A stretch of DNA of 64,000 bases from Gemmatimonadota bacterium (GTDB taxonomy: Bacteria; Gemmatimonadota; Gemmatimonadetes; Gemmatimonadales; Gemmatimonadaceae): contig JANYHJ010000175.1 in the NCBI GenBank assembly GCA_025359135.1, forward strand, positions 1 to 64,000, written 5' to 3'. Below, in pieces: positions 8,484 through 16,919 of this stretch. A program made the position numbers and the translations under genes. The notes under the pieces are model-generated. The model worked only from the letters and a program-made list of their open reading frames with translations. It searched no databases and was not told the DNA's origin. Within the stretch, counting starts at the first letter, position 1; each line of letters opens with the position of its first letter.

Positions 8484-10789
8484 AACCTCGCGTCCCAGCT
8501 GAAATCCACCCGCACACCACTGCGTGGCCAGATCCCGCGCGCTACATCCAATCGCACCAACCCGTCGAGCGCCGTCACGCCAACACCCGCGCCGCTCATC
8601 GGCCGCATCTGTCCCACCGGCAGGGCGCGCGATCCCGCCCACCCCGCGTCGTAGAACACCACCGGACGCGCGAACGGCAGCGTCGGCCCGATCTCGGCGC
8701 GCGCGAACCAGAACGCATCACCACTCATGGTGCCCGCTACCTGGCCGCGCACCGTGCCCGCACCGCCCATGAACCACTCGCGCTGCACGGGTAGCGTGCC
8801 GACCGAACTGCCTCCGGACAGCACCAACGTCCCCATCACGCGACCAACGCTCGCGCCCGCCGTTCCCTCCACCGCCAAGCGACCGTAACTCGTCGTGCCG
8901 CCCGCGCCTTCGGCACGCGTTGCGAACGACCAACGCGTCGCCGTCGGATCCACCCCCCACGACCAATGGCGATGCAGTTCCGCACCCGCCCACGTGCCTT
9001 CGCGTGCCAGCACGTTCGGCAGAAACGCGGGATCGTCGCCGAAATAGCGTGCACTCCATCGCGTCGTCACGGGCGCGTTCCCCTGCCCCTCGACGAACAC
9101 CCGCAGCAGGTCGCCGCCGATGCGCCGCGTGAGCTCGCCACCCCACGTGCGTGCATAGAACCCTTCGTCGCGCGCAAGCAGCGCTGCGAGCAGTGACTCG
9201 GGAAATCCGAACGGCGTGCCCCAGTCATTCACGCTTATCGTCTTCGCATACGTGGCGAGTCGCCATGCCGTCGTGCCGTTGGTGCGCGTGAGCCCGATCT
9301 CCGCATTCACCCAGCGATCTCCGAGCCCGAAACGTGCGCGGCCGTCGAGCACATAGCCGGCACCGAGCTCCTGCCGCGCCTGGGCGCCAGCCGAGAAACC
9401 CTCCACGCGATTGTAGCGCAGCATGCCGTCCACGAGCCCTGCGCTCCACGTCGGCAATTGCGGACGGAAGGCGGCCTGCCGAGCGAGATCGAGACCGTGC
9501 TCGGCGTCCGCGAGCTGCGACGCGCGTTCCTCCGGCGGATCGAACAGCTTCTCCGGCAGATCGCTCGATCGCGCCAACGCCGCGGTGTCACACGGCACCT
9601 CCACGAGCGTGGTCACGCGACCGCCATAGCGCTCCTGCAGTCGCTGCCAGGTCGGACCGGCCGAGCAATCCGCCACGCGCCGCGCCGAGTCGGCCCGGAT
9701 CCAGTTCCGTACCACCGCGCGCCGCTGGTTCGCCGGCACGCGGCCCAACGTGTCCCAACGAACACCGGCCACCACGTTCGTCGGCAATGGAGGCGGTGCC
9801 TCACCATTCACCGACTCGTACGTGAACTTCTCCTCGAGTTCGAGCGGCAGGCGCCCGACGTTGAGCCGCACGGTGCCGCTCGCCACGTGCTTGCGCGGCA
9901 GCCAGAAGCGTCCCTCGTAGAGCGCCGACTCGATCGAGATCATCGAGAGCTCCGCGCGCACGGGAAACGCGACCTGTCGCACCAACCACGGCACATTCGT
10001 CGTGCCATCGCGCACCGAACGCTCGATGCGCGACGTCAGGTCGGCCTCGGCAGCCAACCGGTACGTGGCGCGCACGAGTTGCGCCGATCCTTCGTCGAAC
10101 CAGAACGACCCGACGAACACGTTGTACGTCGGCGATCGCGGCGAGACGCGCAATTCGCGCAGCGTGATCGTGCGCCCCTCGGCGAGCGTCATCTGCACCG
10201 AATCACCGATGGCGTAGGTGTAGTACGCTTCGCTGCCTCGCGCGAACGGGTGCACGACTCGGGTCTCGTCCACCTCTTCGCGCACCACGGCAGACCCGCC
10301 GATCCAGAGCTGCTCGCTGCCGGGGAAGTATGGAAAGGGGACGCTACCGCCGACGCGTACCGTCCCGGGTGCCAGCGGCGTTGCCTGCCGCAGCCCAGTT
10401 AGCGTCACTTTCGCGCCACTTGAGCGCCCCCATACGACGTTTCCACTCGTTTCTTGCCGAAACAGCGTCTTTTCGAGCCCAACGGAGCGAAGCCCGAGGC
10501 TCACGGTCGCCCTGCGGTACGACTTGGCCGAGTACGCCACGAGCGAGCTGTCGACTGCCAGGCGTGCGGCGCGCGCGCGCAGCAAGAGGCCACGCGCTGC
10601 GCTGTCCCGGAACGCTGATTGCTCGAGCGCGGCCGTCACCGCCATCCGTCGCCCAACGCGCGCGGTGTCGAGCGGCGGCGGCGCCTGAGGCACGGACGCT
10701 AGCGTCTGCGACTCCAGGCTCCGCGGCACGACCCAGCCGGCGAGTGCGAGCGCGACGAATACGCGGAGCAAGTGGAATCGGGCGAGCAT
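8480..10789 (-). CDS. Outer-membrane beta-barrel protein (Omp85/DUF5686-like), paralogue of the gene at 40357-42687
   Basis: A signal peptide (MLARFHLLRVFVALALAG) starts at 10789, which has a TAGAAT box 7 nt upstream. The ATG at 10798 overlaps that box and is therefore unlikely. The first 420 residues form a soluble region with beta-strand motifs (GSEAYYTYAIGDSVQ, LRELRVSPRSPTYNVFVGSF). After LRYNRVEGFSAGAQARQELG the remaining 300 residues alternate polar and hydrophobic residues and end in VRVDFSWDARF, a terminal-Phe barrel signature. A protein of like design lies at 40.4-42.7 kb. It probably sits in the outer membrane; its cargo or partner is unknown. Confidence 0.8.
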   Translation of the reverse strand: MLARFHLLRVFVALALAGWVVPRSLESQTLASVPQAPPPLDTARVGRRMAVTAALEQSAFRDSAARGLLLRARAARLAVDSSLVAYSAKSYRRATVSLGLRSVGLEKTLFRQETSGNVVWGRSSGAKVTLTGLRQATPLAPGTVRVGGSVPFPYFPGSEQLWIGGSAVVREEVDETRVVHPFARGSEAYYTYAIGDSVQMTLAEGRTITLRELRVSPRSPTYNVFVGSFWFDEGSAQLVRATYRLAAEADLTSRIERSVRDGTTNVPWLVRQVAFPVRAELSMISIESALYEGRFWLPRKHVASGTVRLNVGRLPLELEEKFTYESVNGEAPPPLPTNVVAGVRWDTLGRVPANQRRAVVRNWIRADSARRVADCSAGPTWQRLQERYGGRVTTLVEVPCDTAALARSSDLPEKLFDPPEERASQLADAEHGLDLARQAAFRPQLPTWSAGLVDGMLRYNRVEGFSAGAQARQELGAGYVLDGRARFGLGDRWVNAEIGLTRTNGTTAWRLATYAKTISVNDWGTPFGFPESLLAALLARDEGFYARTWGGELTRRIGGDLLRVFVEGQGNAPVTTRWSARYFGDDPAFLPNVLAREGTWAGAELHRHWSWGVDPTATRWSFATRAEGAGGTTSYGRLAVEGTAGASVGRVMGTLVLSGGSSVGTLPVQREWFMGGAGTVRGQVAGTMSGDAFWFARAEIGPTLPFARPVVFYDAGWAGSRALPVGQMRPMSGAGVGVTALDGLVRLDVARGIWPRSGVRVDFSWDARF

Positions 10790-10796
10790 TGCTTGC

Positions 10797-10802
10797 ATTC
10801 TA
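10797..10802 (-). promoter_or_regulatory. -10 element for the outer-membrane barrel gene
   Basis: Minus-strand TAGAAT ends 7 nt before the ATG at 10789. Its position decides the start, because the ATG at 10798 would lie inside the promoter. Confidence 0.45.
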
Positions 10803-10938
10803 TGCGCGTGAGCTTGTCCGGAGTTCCGTGAAGACGTCAACAGGCTGTCAGTCTTGTCCAGCAGGGCTCCTGCGTAGCCCGTACCATCTAGGTCCCGCGA
10901 CAACAACGTGGCGGGTTTCCACTCGGACTCATTCTGCC

Positions 10939-13900
10939 ATGCGCCGTTCCGTTCTCTGTGCCGCGTTGCTGTTCACGGCTGCTCATCCACTTGCAGCCCA
11001 GCAGCGCTCGCTCGATTCCACCACCGTCAACGCGCTGCGTTGGCGCAACGTCGGCCCCGCCAACATGGGCGGTCGCATCGCGGACATCGAGGGCATTCCG
11101 TCGCCGTCCAAGACCTTCTACGTCGCGGCCGCGGCCGGCGGACTCTGGAAGACCATCAACAACGGCACGACCTTCACGCCGATCTTCGACAACGAGCGGG
11201 TCATCTCGCTCGGCGATCTCGCCATCGCGCCGAGCGACACGAACGTGCTCTACCTCGGCACCGGCGAACAGAATTCCCGCAACTCGATCAGCCCCGGCGG
11301 CGGCGTCTACAAGAGCACCGACGGCGGCAAGTCGTGGACGTTCATCGGCCTCAAGGAAACGGAGCACGTCGGACGCATCGTCGTGCACCCCACGGACGCG
11401 AACACGGCCTACGTCGCCGCGCTCGGCGCCGCGTGGCGCTCCAACAAGGAACGCGGCCTCTACAAGACCACTGACGGTGGCGCGACGTGGCAGCTCATCA
11501 AGTTCATCAGCGACAAGGCGGGTTTCGTCGACGTCGCGCTCGACCCGCGCGATCCGAACGTCGTCTGGGCGTCGAGCTACGAGCGCTCGCGCGGCCCCTA
11601 CTTCCTCCAGTCCGGCGGGCCGGGCTCGGCGCTCTGGAAGAGCACCGACGCCGGCGCCACGTGGGCCAAGGTCGAGGGCAACGGCTTCCCGACGCAGCTC
11701 AAGGGCCGCATCAACATCGCGATCTCGCTCTCCAGGCCTGACGTGATGTACACGATGGTCGAGGCCGACACCCTTCCCAACACCGCCAAGGGACAGAAGC
11801 CGCAGCTGCGACCGAGTGGCCTCTATCGGAGTCAGGACGGCGGCAAGACGTGGGAGAAGACCAACAGCGAGAACGTGCGCCCCTTCTACTACAACCAGGT
11901 GCGCGTCGATCCGAAGAACCCGGACCGCGTCTACTGGTCGAGCACGCCGGTCAAGTTCTCCGACGACGGCGGCAAGACCGCGCGCAACGCCACGGTCGGC
12001 ATTCACGTCGACCACCACGCCATGTGGATCGACCCGAATGATCCCGAGCACTTCATCGTCGGTGACGACGGCGGCGTCTCGCAGACGTGGGACAAGGGTG
12101 GCAGCTACGACTTCATCAACACCTTCGCCATCGGCCAGTTCTACAACGTGTCGTTCGACATGCAGACGCCGTATCGCGTCTGCGGAGGCCTGCAGGACAA
12201 TGGCTCGTGGTGCGCCGTGTCGAAGCGTCGTGGCGGCATCACCAACATGTTCTGGTTCAACGTCGGTGGCGGCGACGGCTTCGGCACGGCGCAGGACCCG
12301 ACCGACGCGAACATCATCTATTCCACATCGCAGGGCGGCAACATCGGCCGCGTCAACTACGCCACCGGCGAGCGCACCTCGCTCGTCAAGCCGTCGTGGC
12401 GCGGACGCTACCTCGAGATGGAGGATTCCATCATCGTCGAGCGCGGCGACACGGCACAGCCCGAGACGCCGGCCAACCGGAAGCGCATCGCCGAACTGCG
12501 CGCGCGCCAGAAGGCCGACTCCAACGACCTGGACCTCCGCTTCAACTGGAACACGCCGTACTTCATCTCGCCGCACGCGGCTGCCACGCTCTACGTGGGC
12601 GCCAACCGCGTCCTCAAGAGCACCCAGCACGGCGACAACCTCTACCCGATCTCGCCCGACCTCACGACGCGCGACACGATGCGCATCCGCGTCTCGACCA
12701 AGACCACGGGCGGCATCACGCCGGACGTGACGGGCGCCGAGACCTACAGCACGATCGTATCGCTCGCCGAGTCGCCGGTGCGCCCAGGCATTCTCTGGGC
12801 CGGCACCGATGACGGCCGCGTCTGGTACACGAAGTCGGACGGCGGCAGTTGGGAGGACGTCAGCAACCGCTTCCCCGGCGTGCCGAAGAACAGCTACGTC
12901 TCGCGCATCGAGCCATCCGCTCACGACTCGGCCACCGTGTATGTCGCGTTCGACAATCATCGCAACGGCGACTTCGCGCCCTACGTCTACGTCTCGAACG
13001 ACTGGGGCAAGACCTTCCGCTCGATCGCGAACAACCTGCCTACCGGCGGGCCGGACTTCGTCTACGTGATCCGCGAGGACATGCACAACCGCGACCTGCT
13101 CTTCGTGGGCACCGATGTGGGCGCGTACGTATCGGTGGATCGTGGGCTGAGCTGGCAGCGCTTCATGGCGGGACTGCCGACCGTACCGGTCAACGACCTG
13201 CGCATCCACCCGCGCGATCATGAGTTGATTGCCGGCACGCACGGGCGTGCCATCTGGATCGTGGACATTGCGCCGCTCGAACAGCTCACCAGGACGGTGG
13301 CCGATGCGAAGGTGCACTTCTTCGCGCCCGCGACGGCGTTCCAGTACGGCCAGCCGCTCATCGGTACGCAGATGGGTGGTGGCGGCGGTGGCGAGGGACA
13401 CAAGCTCTTCCAGGCCAATGGCGGCAGCTACGGCGCCGACCTCTGGTATCGCGTGACCGACGGCGTGGCCACGACGCGCGCGAGCATCAAGATCGTGGAC
13501 GCGAGTGGCGACACGATTCGTACCCTGCCGGGCCCCGGGGCCACGGGACTTCACCGCGTCACGTGGGATTTCCGCGGCAAGGCGGCGACGCCCAAGCCGT
13601 TGACTGCTGCCGGCCTTCGCGACTCCGTCACGCGCCAGCGCAAGATCATCGCCATACTTGATTCGGTGGAGAAGGCGGGCACGATGGACAAGGTGATGCT
13701 TGATCGTGCACGCAACATGCTCACCAACCCGGCGGCGATGGAGCAGTTGGCCGGCGCGTTCGGTGGTGGTGGCGGAGGTGGCGGTGGCGGCCGAGGTGGC
13801 GCCGGTGGCGCGGGTGGCGCCAATCCGCAGCGTCCGGGCGAAGGCCCGATGCCGCGCGCCGGTGGTGCAGCTGGTCCGGCCGCGGGCGGCGGTGGTGGTG

Positions 13901-14199
13901 GTGAAGGCGCCGGTGAAGGCGGCGCAGGTGGCCAAGCCGCGCTCTTCGAGGCGCTCGGGCCGCTGCAGGATGCGTTGCGCGCCGTGACTGGTGGCGGCGG
14001 TGGTGGTGGCGGCATCGCGGCCATCTTCGGCGGCGGACGTCGCGGCATCGCACCGCTCGTCAAGCCGGGCGACTACAAGATCGTCTTCAAGCTCGGCTCC
14101 GAAGTGCAGACGCAGCTGCTACGCGTCGAACGCCTCGGTGATCTTACCGGAGCCGCCCCCGGTTTCGGCACCGATGACATGGACGACGACGAGCCCTGA
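10939..14199 (+). CDS. VPS10/sortilin-type BNR-repeat protein (annotated widely as glycosyl hydrolase)
   Basis: The true start is the ATG at 10939, which gives a signal peptide (MRRSVLCAALLFTAAHPLAAQ); the open frame upstream to 10330 is not coding. The 1,086-residue protein carries at least six Asp-box motifs of a sialidase/VPS10 beta-propeller, among them STDGGKSWTF, TTDGGATWQL, STDAGATWAK, SQDGGKTWEK and DRGLSWQRF. A C-terminal beta-sandwich follows. Residues about 935-1035 are an almost pure Gly/Ala/Pro low-complexity insert. Despite the usual name, no glycosidase catalytic residues can be assigned; a secreted peptide- or sugar-binding propeller is safer. It ends in an acidic DDMDDDEP tail. 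Confidence 0.88.
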   Translation: MRRSVLCAALLFTAAHPLAAQQRSLDSTTVNALRWRNVGPANMGGRIADIEGIPSPSKTFYVAAAAGGLWKTINNGTTFTPIFDNERVISLGDLAIAPSDTNVLYLGTGEQNSRNSISPGGGVYKSTDGGKSWTFIGLKETEHVGRIVVHPTDANTAYVAALGAAWRSNKERGLYKTTDGGATWQLIKFISDKAGFVDVALDPRDPNVVWASSYERSRGPYFLQSGGPGSALWKSTDAGATWAKVEGNGFPTQLKGRINIAISLSRPDVMYTMVEADTLPNTAKGQKPQLRPSGLYRSQDGGKTWEKTNSENVRPFYYNQVRVDPKNPDRVYWSSTPVKFSDDGGKTARNATVGIHVDHHAMWIDPNDPEHFIVGDDGGVSQTWDKGGSYDFINTFAIGQFYNVSFDMQTPYRVCGGLQDNGSWCAVSKRRGGITNMFWFNVGGGDGFGTAQDPTDANIIYSTSQGGNIGRVNYATGERTSLVKPSWRGRYLEMEDSIIVERGDTAQPETPANRKRIAELRARQKADSNDLDLRFNWNTPYFISPHAAATLYVGANRVLKSTQHGDNLYPISPDLTTRDTMRIRVSTKTTGGITPDVTGAETYSTIVSLAESPVRPGILWAGTDDGRVWYTKSDGGSWEDVSNRFPGVPKNSYVSRIEPSAHDSATVYVAFDNHRNGDFAPYVYVSNDWGKTFRSIANNLPTGGPDFVYVIREDMHNRDLLFVGTDVGAYVSVDRGLSWQRFMAGLPTVPVNDLRIHPRDHELIAGTHGRAIWIVDIAPLEQLTRTVADAKVHFFAPATAFQYGQPLIGTQMGGGGGGEGHKLFQANGGSYGADLWYRVTDGVATTRASIKIVDASGDTIRTLPGPGATGLHRVTWDFRGKAATPKPLTAAGLRDSVTRQRKIIAILDSVEKAGTMDKVMLDRARNMLTNPAAMEQLAGAFGGGGGGGGGGRGGAGGAGGANPQRPGEGPMPRAGGAAGPAAGGGGGGEGAGEGGAGGQAALFEALGPLQDALRAVTGGGGGGGGIAAIFGGGRRGIAPLVKPGDYKIVFKLGSEVQTQLLRVERLGDLTGAAPGFGTDDMDDDEP

Positions 14200-14201
14200 T
14201 C

Positions 14202-14242
14202 GTCGTCCTGAGCCTGTTGTCGTCCTGAGCGCAGCGAAGGAC
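14202..14242 (+). repeat. Intergenic short repeat GTCGTCCTGAGC (two copies) with hairpin
   Basis: GTCGTCCTGAGC occurs at 14202-14213 and again at 14219-14230. The second copy continues as GCAGCGAAGGAC, so that GTCCT (14222-14226) can pair with AGGAC (14238-14242). A third copy is at 49354-49365. Similar 'CCTGAGCGxAGCGAAGGA' elements are common dispersed intergenic repeats in several GC-rich phyla. Here the first copy starts 2 bp after a stop codon. Confidence 0.55.
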
Positions 14243-14257
14243 CCGCTTCTGCAGTGC

Positions 14258-14292
14258 ACCGCCCGTTGCCGAGCACCTCGGCTACGGGCGGT
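14258..14292. terminator. Bidirectional terminator between convergent genes
   Basis: ACCGCCCGT (14258-14266) pairs with ACGGGCGGT (14284-14292). Inside, CCGAG (14269-14273) pairs with CTCGG (14277-14281). On the plus strand CTGTTT follows. The hairpin sits between the BNR gene and the oppositely oriented asparaginase gene and could serve both. Confidence 0.6.
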
Positions 14293-14297
14293 CTGTT

Positions 14298-15449
14298 TCA
14301 GTACGAATCGAAGATCCGCTGTATCTCCCGCAGCTCGCGCGTCCGCGTCAACGCGAGCATCAACAGGATCCGCGCCTTCGCCGGCGTCAGATGTTGCACG
14401 CCGATATTCGGAACCCACGGCGCCACCGCGAACGCGCTATCCAGTCCGGGACACATCCGTCGTGCGAAGTTCGGCGTGCTGTCATTGCGCGGCGGCGGCG
14501 GTCGCACGGGCTCGGGCTCGCGGTCGCTGCTCTCCACGTGCTCGCCACTCGGAAAGACCTGCACCACGATCGTGCCCGCGCGCGCGAGTACCTGGAACGC
14601 GCCGGACTCGGTGCACGTGAGTCCGGTGGCGCTCACCACGATCCCCGCCGGCTTGTGCTCGGCACGCGGTCCCGTGCCGCCGGGATACGCGAAGGTCAGT
14701 TCCACCGTCGGCAGTGACGTCACGCCGTCCAAGTCGAACTCGCTTGCGCTGCCGCGCCGCCTTGTCGGCGCAAAGAAGTACTCCGGCCCGCCGCCCGAGA
14801 CGACGCCGAGCATCCCCATCTCGCCGCTGCTGAAGCCGCCCGCGCGCGGATAGAGCTTGCGCGCCTCGCGCGCCGAGATGATGCGGTCATCCATGACCAC
14901 CAACACCCCTTTGCCAAGAGACTGCGGCGCGGCGGCCGTGCGCACCGCACTCAGCAGGTTGATCGGCCCATCGGGACTGATGCCCGTGGCCGGACGCTGC
15001 GCGCCGACGACCACCACCGGCTTCTCCGAGCGGATGGTCAGGTAGAGGAAGAACGCCGTCTCCTCGAGACGGTCGGTGCCGTGCGTGACCACGACGCCGG
15101 CCAGGTCGCGCCGGTTGCGCAGCACGCCATCGATGCGCCGTGCCAGCGCCACCCATTGGTCCGGCGTGATCATCGTGCTCGCCACGTTCGAGAACTGCTC
15201 CGTCTCGATCTGCGCGAAGTTCACGAGCGACGGCACCGAGGCGACGATCTGTTCTGTCGTGAGCGCTCCGGCGCGATAGCCACCAAGCGTGCCGGGCGCG
15301 TCCTGCACGCCCGAGATCGTGCCACCTGTGCCGATGATGAGCACCTTGGGACGGGGCGCGGCATCGCGCTGTGCGGCGATCGCGCCGGGCAAGGCGATCA
15401 GCAGCAGGCCAAGTGCCAGGACGCGGGGCATGTGATTGACGGGAGGCAT
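14298..15449 (-). CDS. Exported L-asparaginase (type II)
   Basis: Hydrolyses L-asparagine to aspartate and ammonia. A signal peptide (ending LLLIALPGAIAAQ) is followed by the first catalytic motif IIGTGGTISG near residue 40 and the second, VVVTHGTDRLEETAFFL, near residue 118; both catalytic Thr residues are kept. The position after HGTD is usually Thr and is Arg here. A long Pro/Arg-containing insert near 300 and a C-terminal helical tail follow. The start at 15449 is chosen because TAGTTT lies 6 nt upstream; the internal ATG at 15431 would give a more compact signal peptide. The periplasm is the expected location. Confidence 0.88.
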   Translation of the reverse strand: MPPVNHMPRVLALGLLLIALPGAIAAQRDAAPRPKVLIIGTGGTISGVQDAPGTLGGYRAGALTTEQIVASVPSLVNFAQIETEQFSNVASTMITPDQWVALARRIDGVLRNRRDLAGVVVTHGTDRLEETAFFLYLTIRSEKPVVVVGAQRPATGISPDGPINLLSAVRTAAAPQSLGKGVLVVMDDRIISAREARKLYPRAGGFSSGEMGMLGVVSGGGPEYFFAPTRRRGSASEFDLDGVTSLPTVELTFAYPGGTGPRAEHKPAGIVVSATGLTCTESGAFQVLARAGTIVVQVFPSGEHVESSDREPEPVRPPPPRNDSTPNFARRMCPGLDSAFAVAPWVPNIGVQHLTPAKARILLMLALTRTRELREIQRIFDSY

Positions 15450-15455
15450 CCCGCG

Positions 15456-15461
15456 AAACTA
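15456..15461 (-). promoter_or_regulatory. -10 element for leaderless asparaginase gene
   Basis: Minus-strand TAGTTT ends 6 nt before the ATG at 15449. Confidence 0.5.
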
Positions 15462-15509
15462 CGCACTCACCGGGTCACTCGCGAATCACTTTGCATATCA
15501 TTCGCATTC

Positions 15510-16319
15510 GTGACTCCGCACCTCACCGTCGCCCAGCTCGCCGCTGTCTGCGCACTCGCCGTCATCGCTGGCATGGCCAACTCCATTGCCGGTGGCGGCA
15601 TGCTGCTTGTGTTTCCCGCGCTCGTGGGACTTGGCGTGCCGCCCATCATCGCCAACGCCACGAGCACGGTCGCGCTCTGGCCGGGCGCGATCACGAGCAT
15701 GTGGGGGTACCGCGACGAACTCGTTGGCGTGCGTGCGTGGGCCTCGCGCTTCGCCATTCCATGCGTGTTCGGCGGTCTCGGTGGCGCGCTCTTGCTGCTC
15801 GCCACGCCGGAAACGCGCTTCAAGGCGCTCGTCCCGTGGCTGGTGCTCTCGGCCACCCTCATCTTCGCCGCACAGAAGCCGCTCGTGCGCTGGCTCGCCA
15901 AGGAAGGCGGCCTCATCAAGCACGCCGAAGTCGTGCTCGCCGACGGATCGCTCGCGCCCCCGACCACTGCATTTCTCGTGGTGCAGTTCCTGATCGCCAT
16001 CTACGGCGGCTACTTCGGCGCCGGTGCCGGCATCCTCATGCTCGGCATCCTCGGCTTCATGGGACTCTCGAACATCCACCAGATGAACGGCCTCAAGAAC
16101 TGGGCGGCGCTCTGCTTCAATGGCGTCGCCATCGCGACGTTCGCGATCGGCGGCGTGGTGGATTGGACGCTGGTCCTGGCGCTCGGCCTCTCCGCCGCCA
16201 GCGGTGGCTACATGGCCTCGCGTCTCGCGCAGCGCGTGCCTCAGGCCGTGGTGCGGACGCTGATCACGATCATGGGGGTCGGCTACGCGGGGTGGCTGCT
16301 ATTTCCCCGACGCGGCTGA
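15510..16319 (+). CDS. Sulfite exporter TauE/SafE-family membrane protein
   Basis: The GTG at 15510 starts the conserved part (VTPHLTVAQL); TATCAT lies 8 nt before it. The 269 residues contain about eight hydrophobic helices in two related halves. Each half has the family's glycine-rich loop: GMANSIAGGGMLLVFP in the first and GGYFGAGAGILMLGILG in the second. The family exports small sulfur-containing or organic anions across the inner membrane; the actual substrate is not visible here. It is divergent from the asparaginase gene with 60 bp between starts. Confidence 0.9.
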   Translation: MTPHLTVAQLAAVCALAVIAGMANSIAGGGMLLVFPALVGLGVPPIIANATSTVALWPGAITSMWGYRDELVGVRAWASRFAIPCVFGGLGGALLLLATPETRFKALVPWLVLSATLIFAAQKPLVRWLAKEGGLIKHAEVVLADGSLAPPTTAFLVVQFLIAIYGGYFGAGAGILMLGILGFMGLSNIHQMNGLKNWAALCFNGVAIATFAIGGVVDWTLVLALGLSAASGGYMASRLAQRVPQAVVRTLITIMGVGYAGWLLFPRRG

Positions 16320-16614
16320 GCCCGTCGTCCCACGTGATGCACGTCACGTGCCCGTGTTGGTTCGCGCCCCACCGTCACGCCATCGGCGGGAAAGCGCACT
16401 TCCGGCACTTAACGTGACCTCGCGCACCACGTCAGCCACGGGGACCGGGTAACTCTTGCTGGTCCGTTGTTCTCCCGCCCCCAGCGAGTGTTCCACGTGC
16501 TCGAGCCCACCGACCACGGCCGCGACGATGCGGCCAAGGTGCCGCGCCCCCGCAAGAGCGGAGCTCGTCGGCGAACGCCAGCCCCAGGAACGCTTGCCGT
16601 TCCTCCGGATGGCG
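16320..16614. other. Intergenic region with a perfect 20-bp palindromic element
   Basis: No convincing gene lies between the TauE stop and the tRNA-Cys terminator. CACGTGA (16331-16337) and TCACGTG (16344-16350) form a perfect inverted repeat with a 6-bp spacer just after the TauE stop; it could be an operator or a short hairpin. A second hairpin, AGGAACG/CGTTCCT with a 5-nt loop, is at about 16587-16605. Frames running through this region, including one that reads through the tRNA, show no protein-like composition. Confidence 0.5.
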
Positions 16615-16645
16615 AACGCCCCGGCGCTGAGGGCACCGGGGCGTT
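16615..16645 (-). terminator. Terminator hairpin downstream of tRNA-Cys
   Basis: AACGCCCCGG (16615-16624) and CCGGGGCGTT (16636-16645) form a perfect 10-bp stem with an 11-nt loop. It lies 42 bp beyond the 3' end of the minus-strand tRNA. Only two T residues follow, so it is a plausible rather than certain intrinsic terminator. Confidence 0.55.
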
Positions 16646-16686
16646 TCGGCTGGTCACCGGGGGCAGTTTCACCGCCGGATCGGAAG

Positions 16687-16758
16687 AGGCGCGGGCCGGA
16701 ATCGAACCGGCGAATAGCGGTTTTGCAGACCGCTGCCTTACCACTTGGCTACCGCGCC
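16687..16758 (-). tRNA. tRNA-Cys (anticodon GCA)
   Basis: On the minus strand GGCGCGG and CCGCGCC form the acceptor stem. The D loop has AAGTGGTAAGGC. The anticodon arm GCGGTCTGCAAAACCGC places GCA at the centre. The T arm is CCGGTTCGATTCCGG. The discriminator base is T (U73), an identity element of cysteine tRNAs. The length is 72 nt and no CCA is encoded. Confidence 0.97.
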
Positions 16759-16919
16759 ATGAACAAGGGCAAGCTACCGAGCGCCCGAAGGGCGAACAAG
16801 GTTCGCGCAAGAGCGCGCAGGGCACCACACCCCCCGGCGTCGCCTTGAGCCTCTCCGCGTCCCCGCGTCGGCGCACGCCACCCGCCCCCGCAACCGTCGC
16901 GCGTCGCGACCATGCCCAG

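Noticed and set aside
10330-10938. Upstream extension of the BNR protein frame
   Set aside because: The extension is antisense to the outer-membrane gene and its promoter. The ATG at 10939 gives a normal signal peptide.
10888-13935. Open frame of 1,015 codons antisense to the BNR protein gene
   Set aside because: It mirrors the codons of a clearly recognised protein, is Arg/Val/His/Asp-rich without motifs, and has no signal or start context. Long antisense frames are expected at this GC content.
16467-16919. Upstream extension of the degenerate kinase frame
   Set aside because: It would translate antisense through the complete tRNA-Cys and its terminator. The sequence there is not protein-like.
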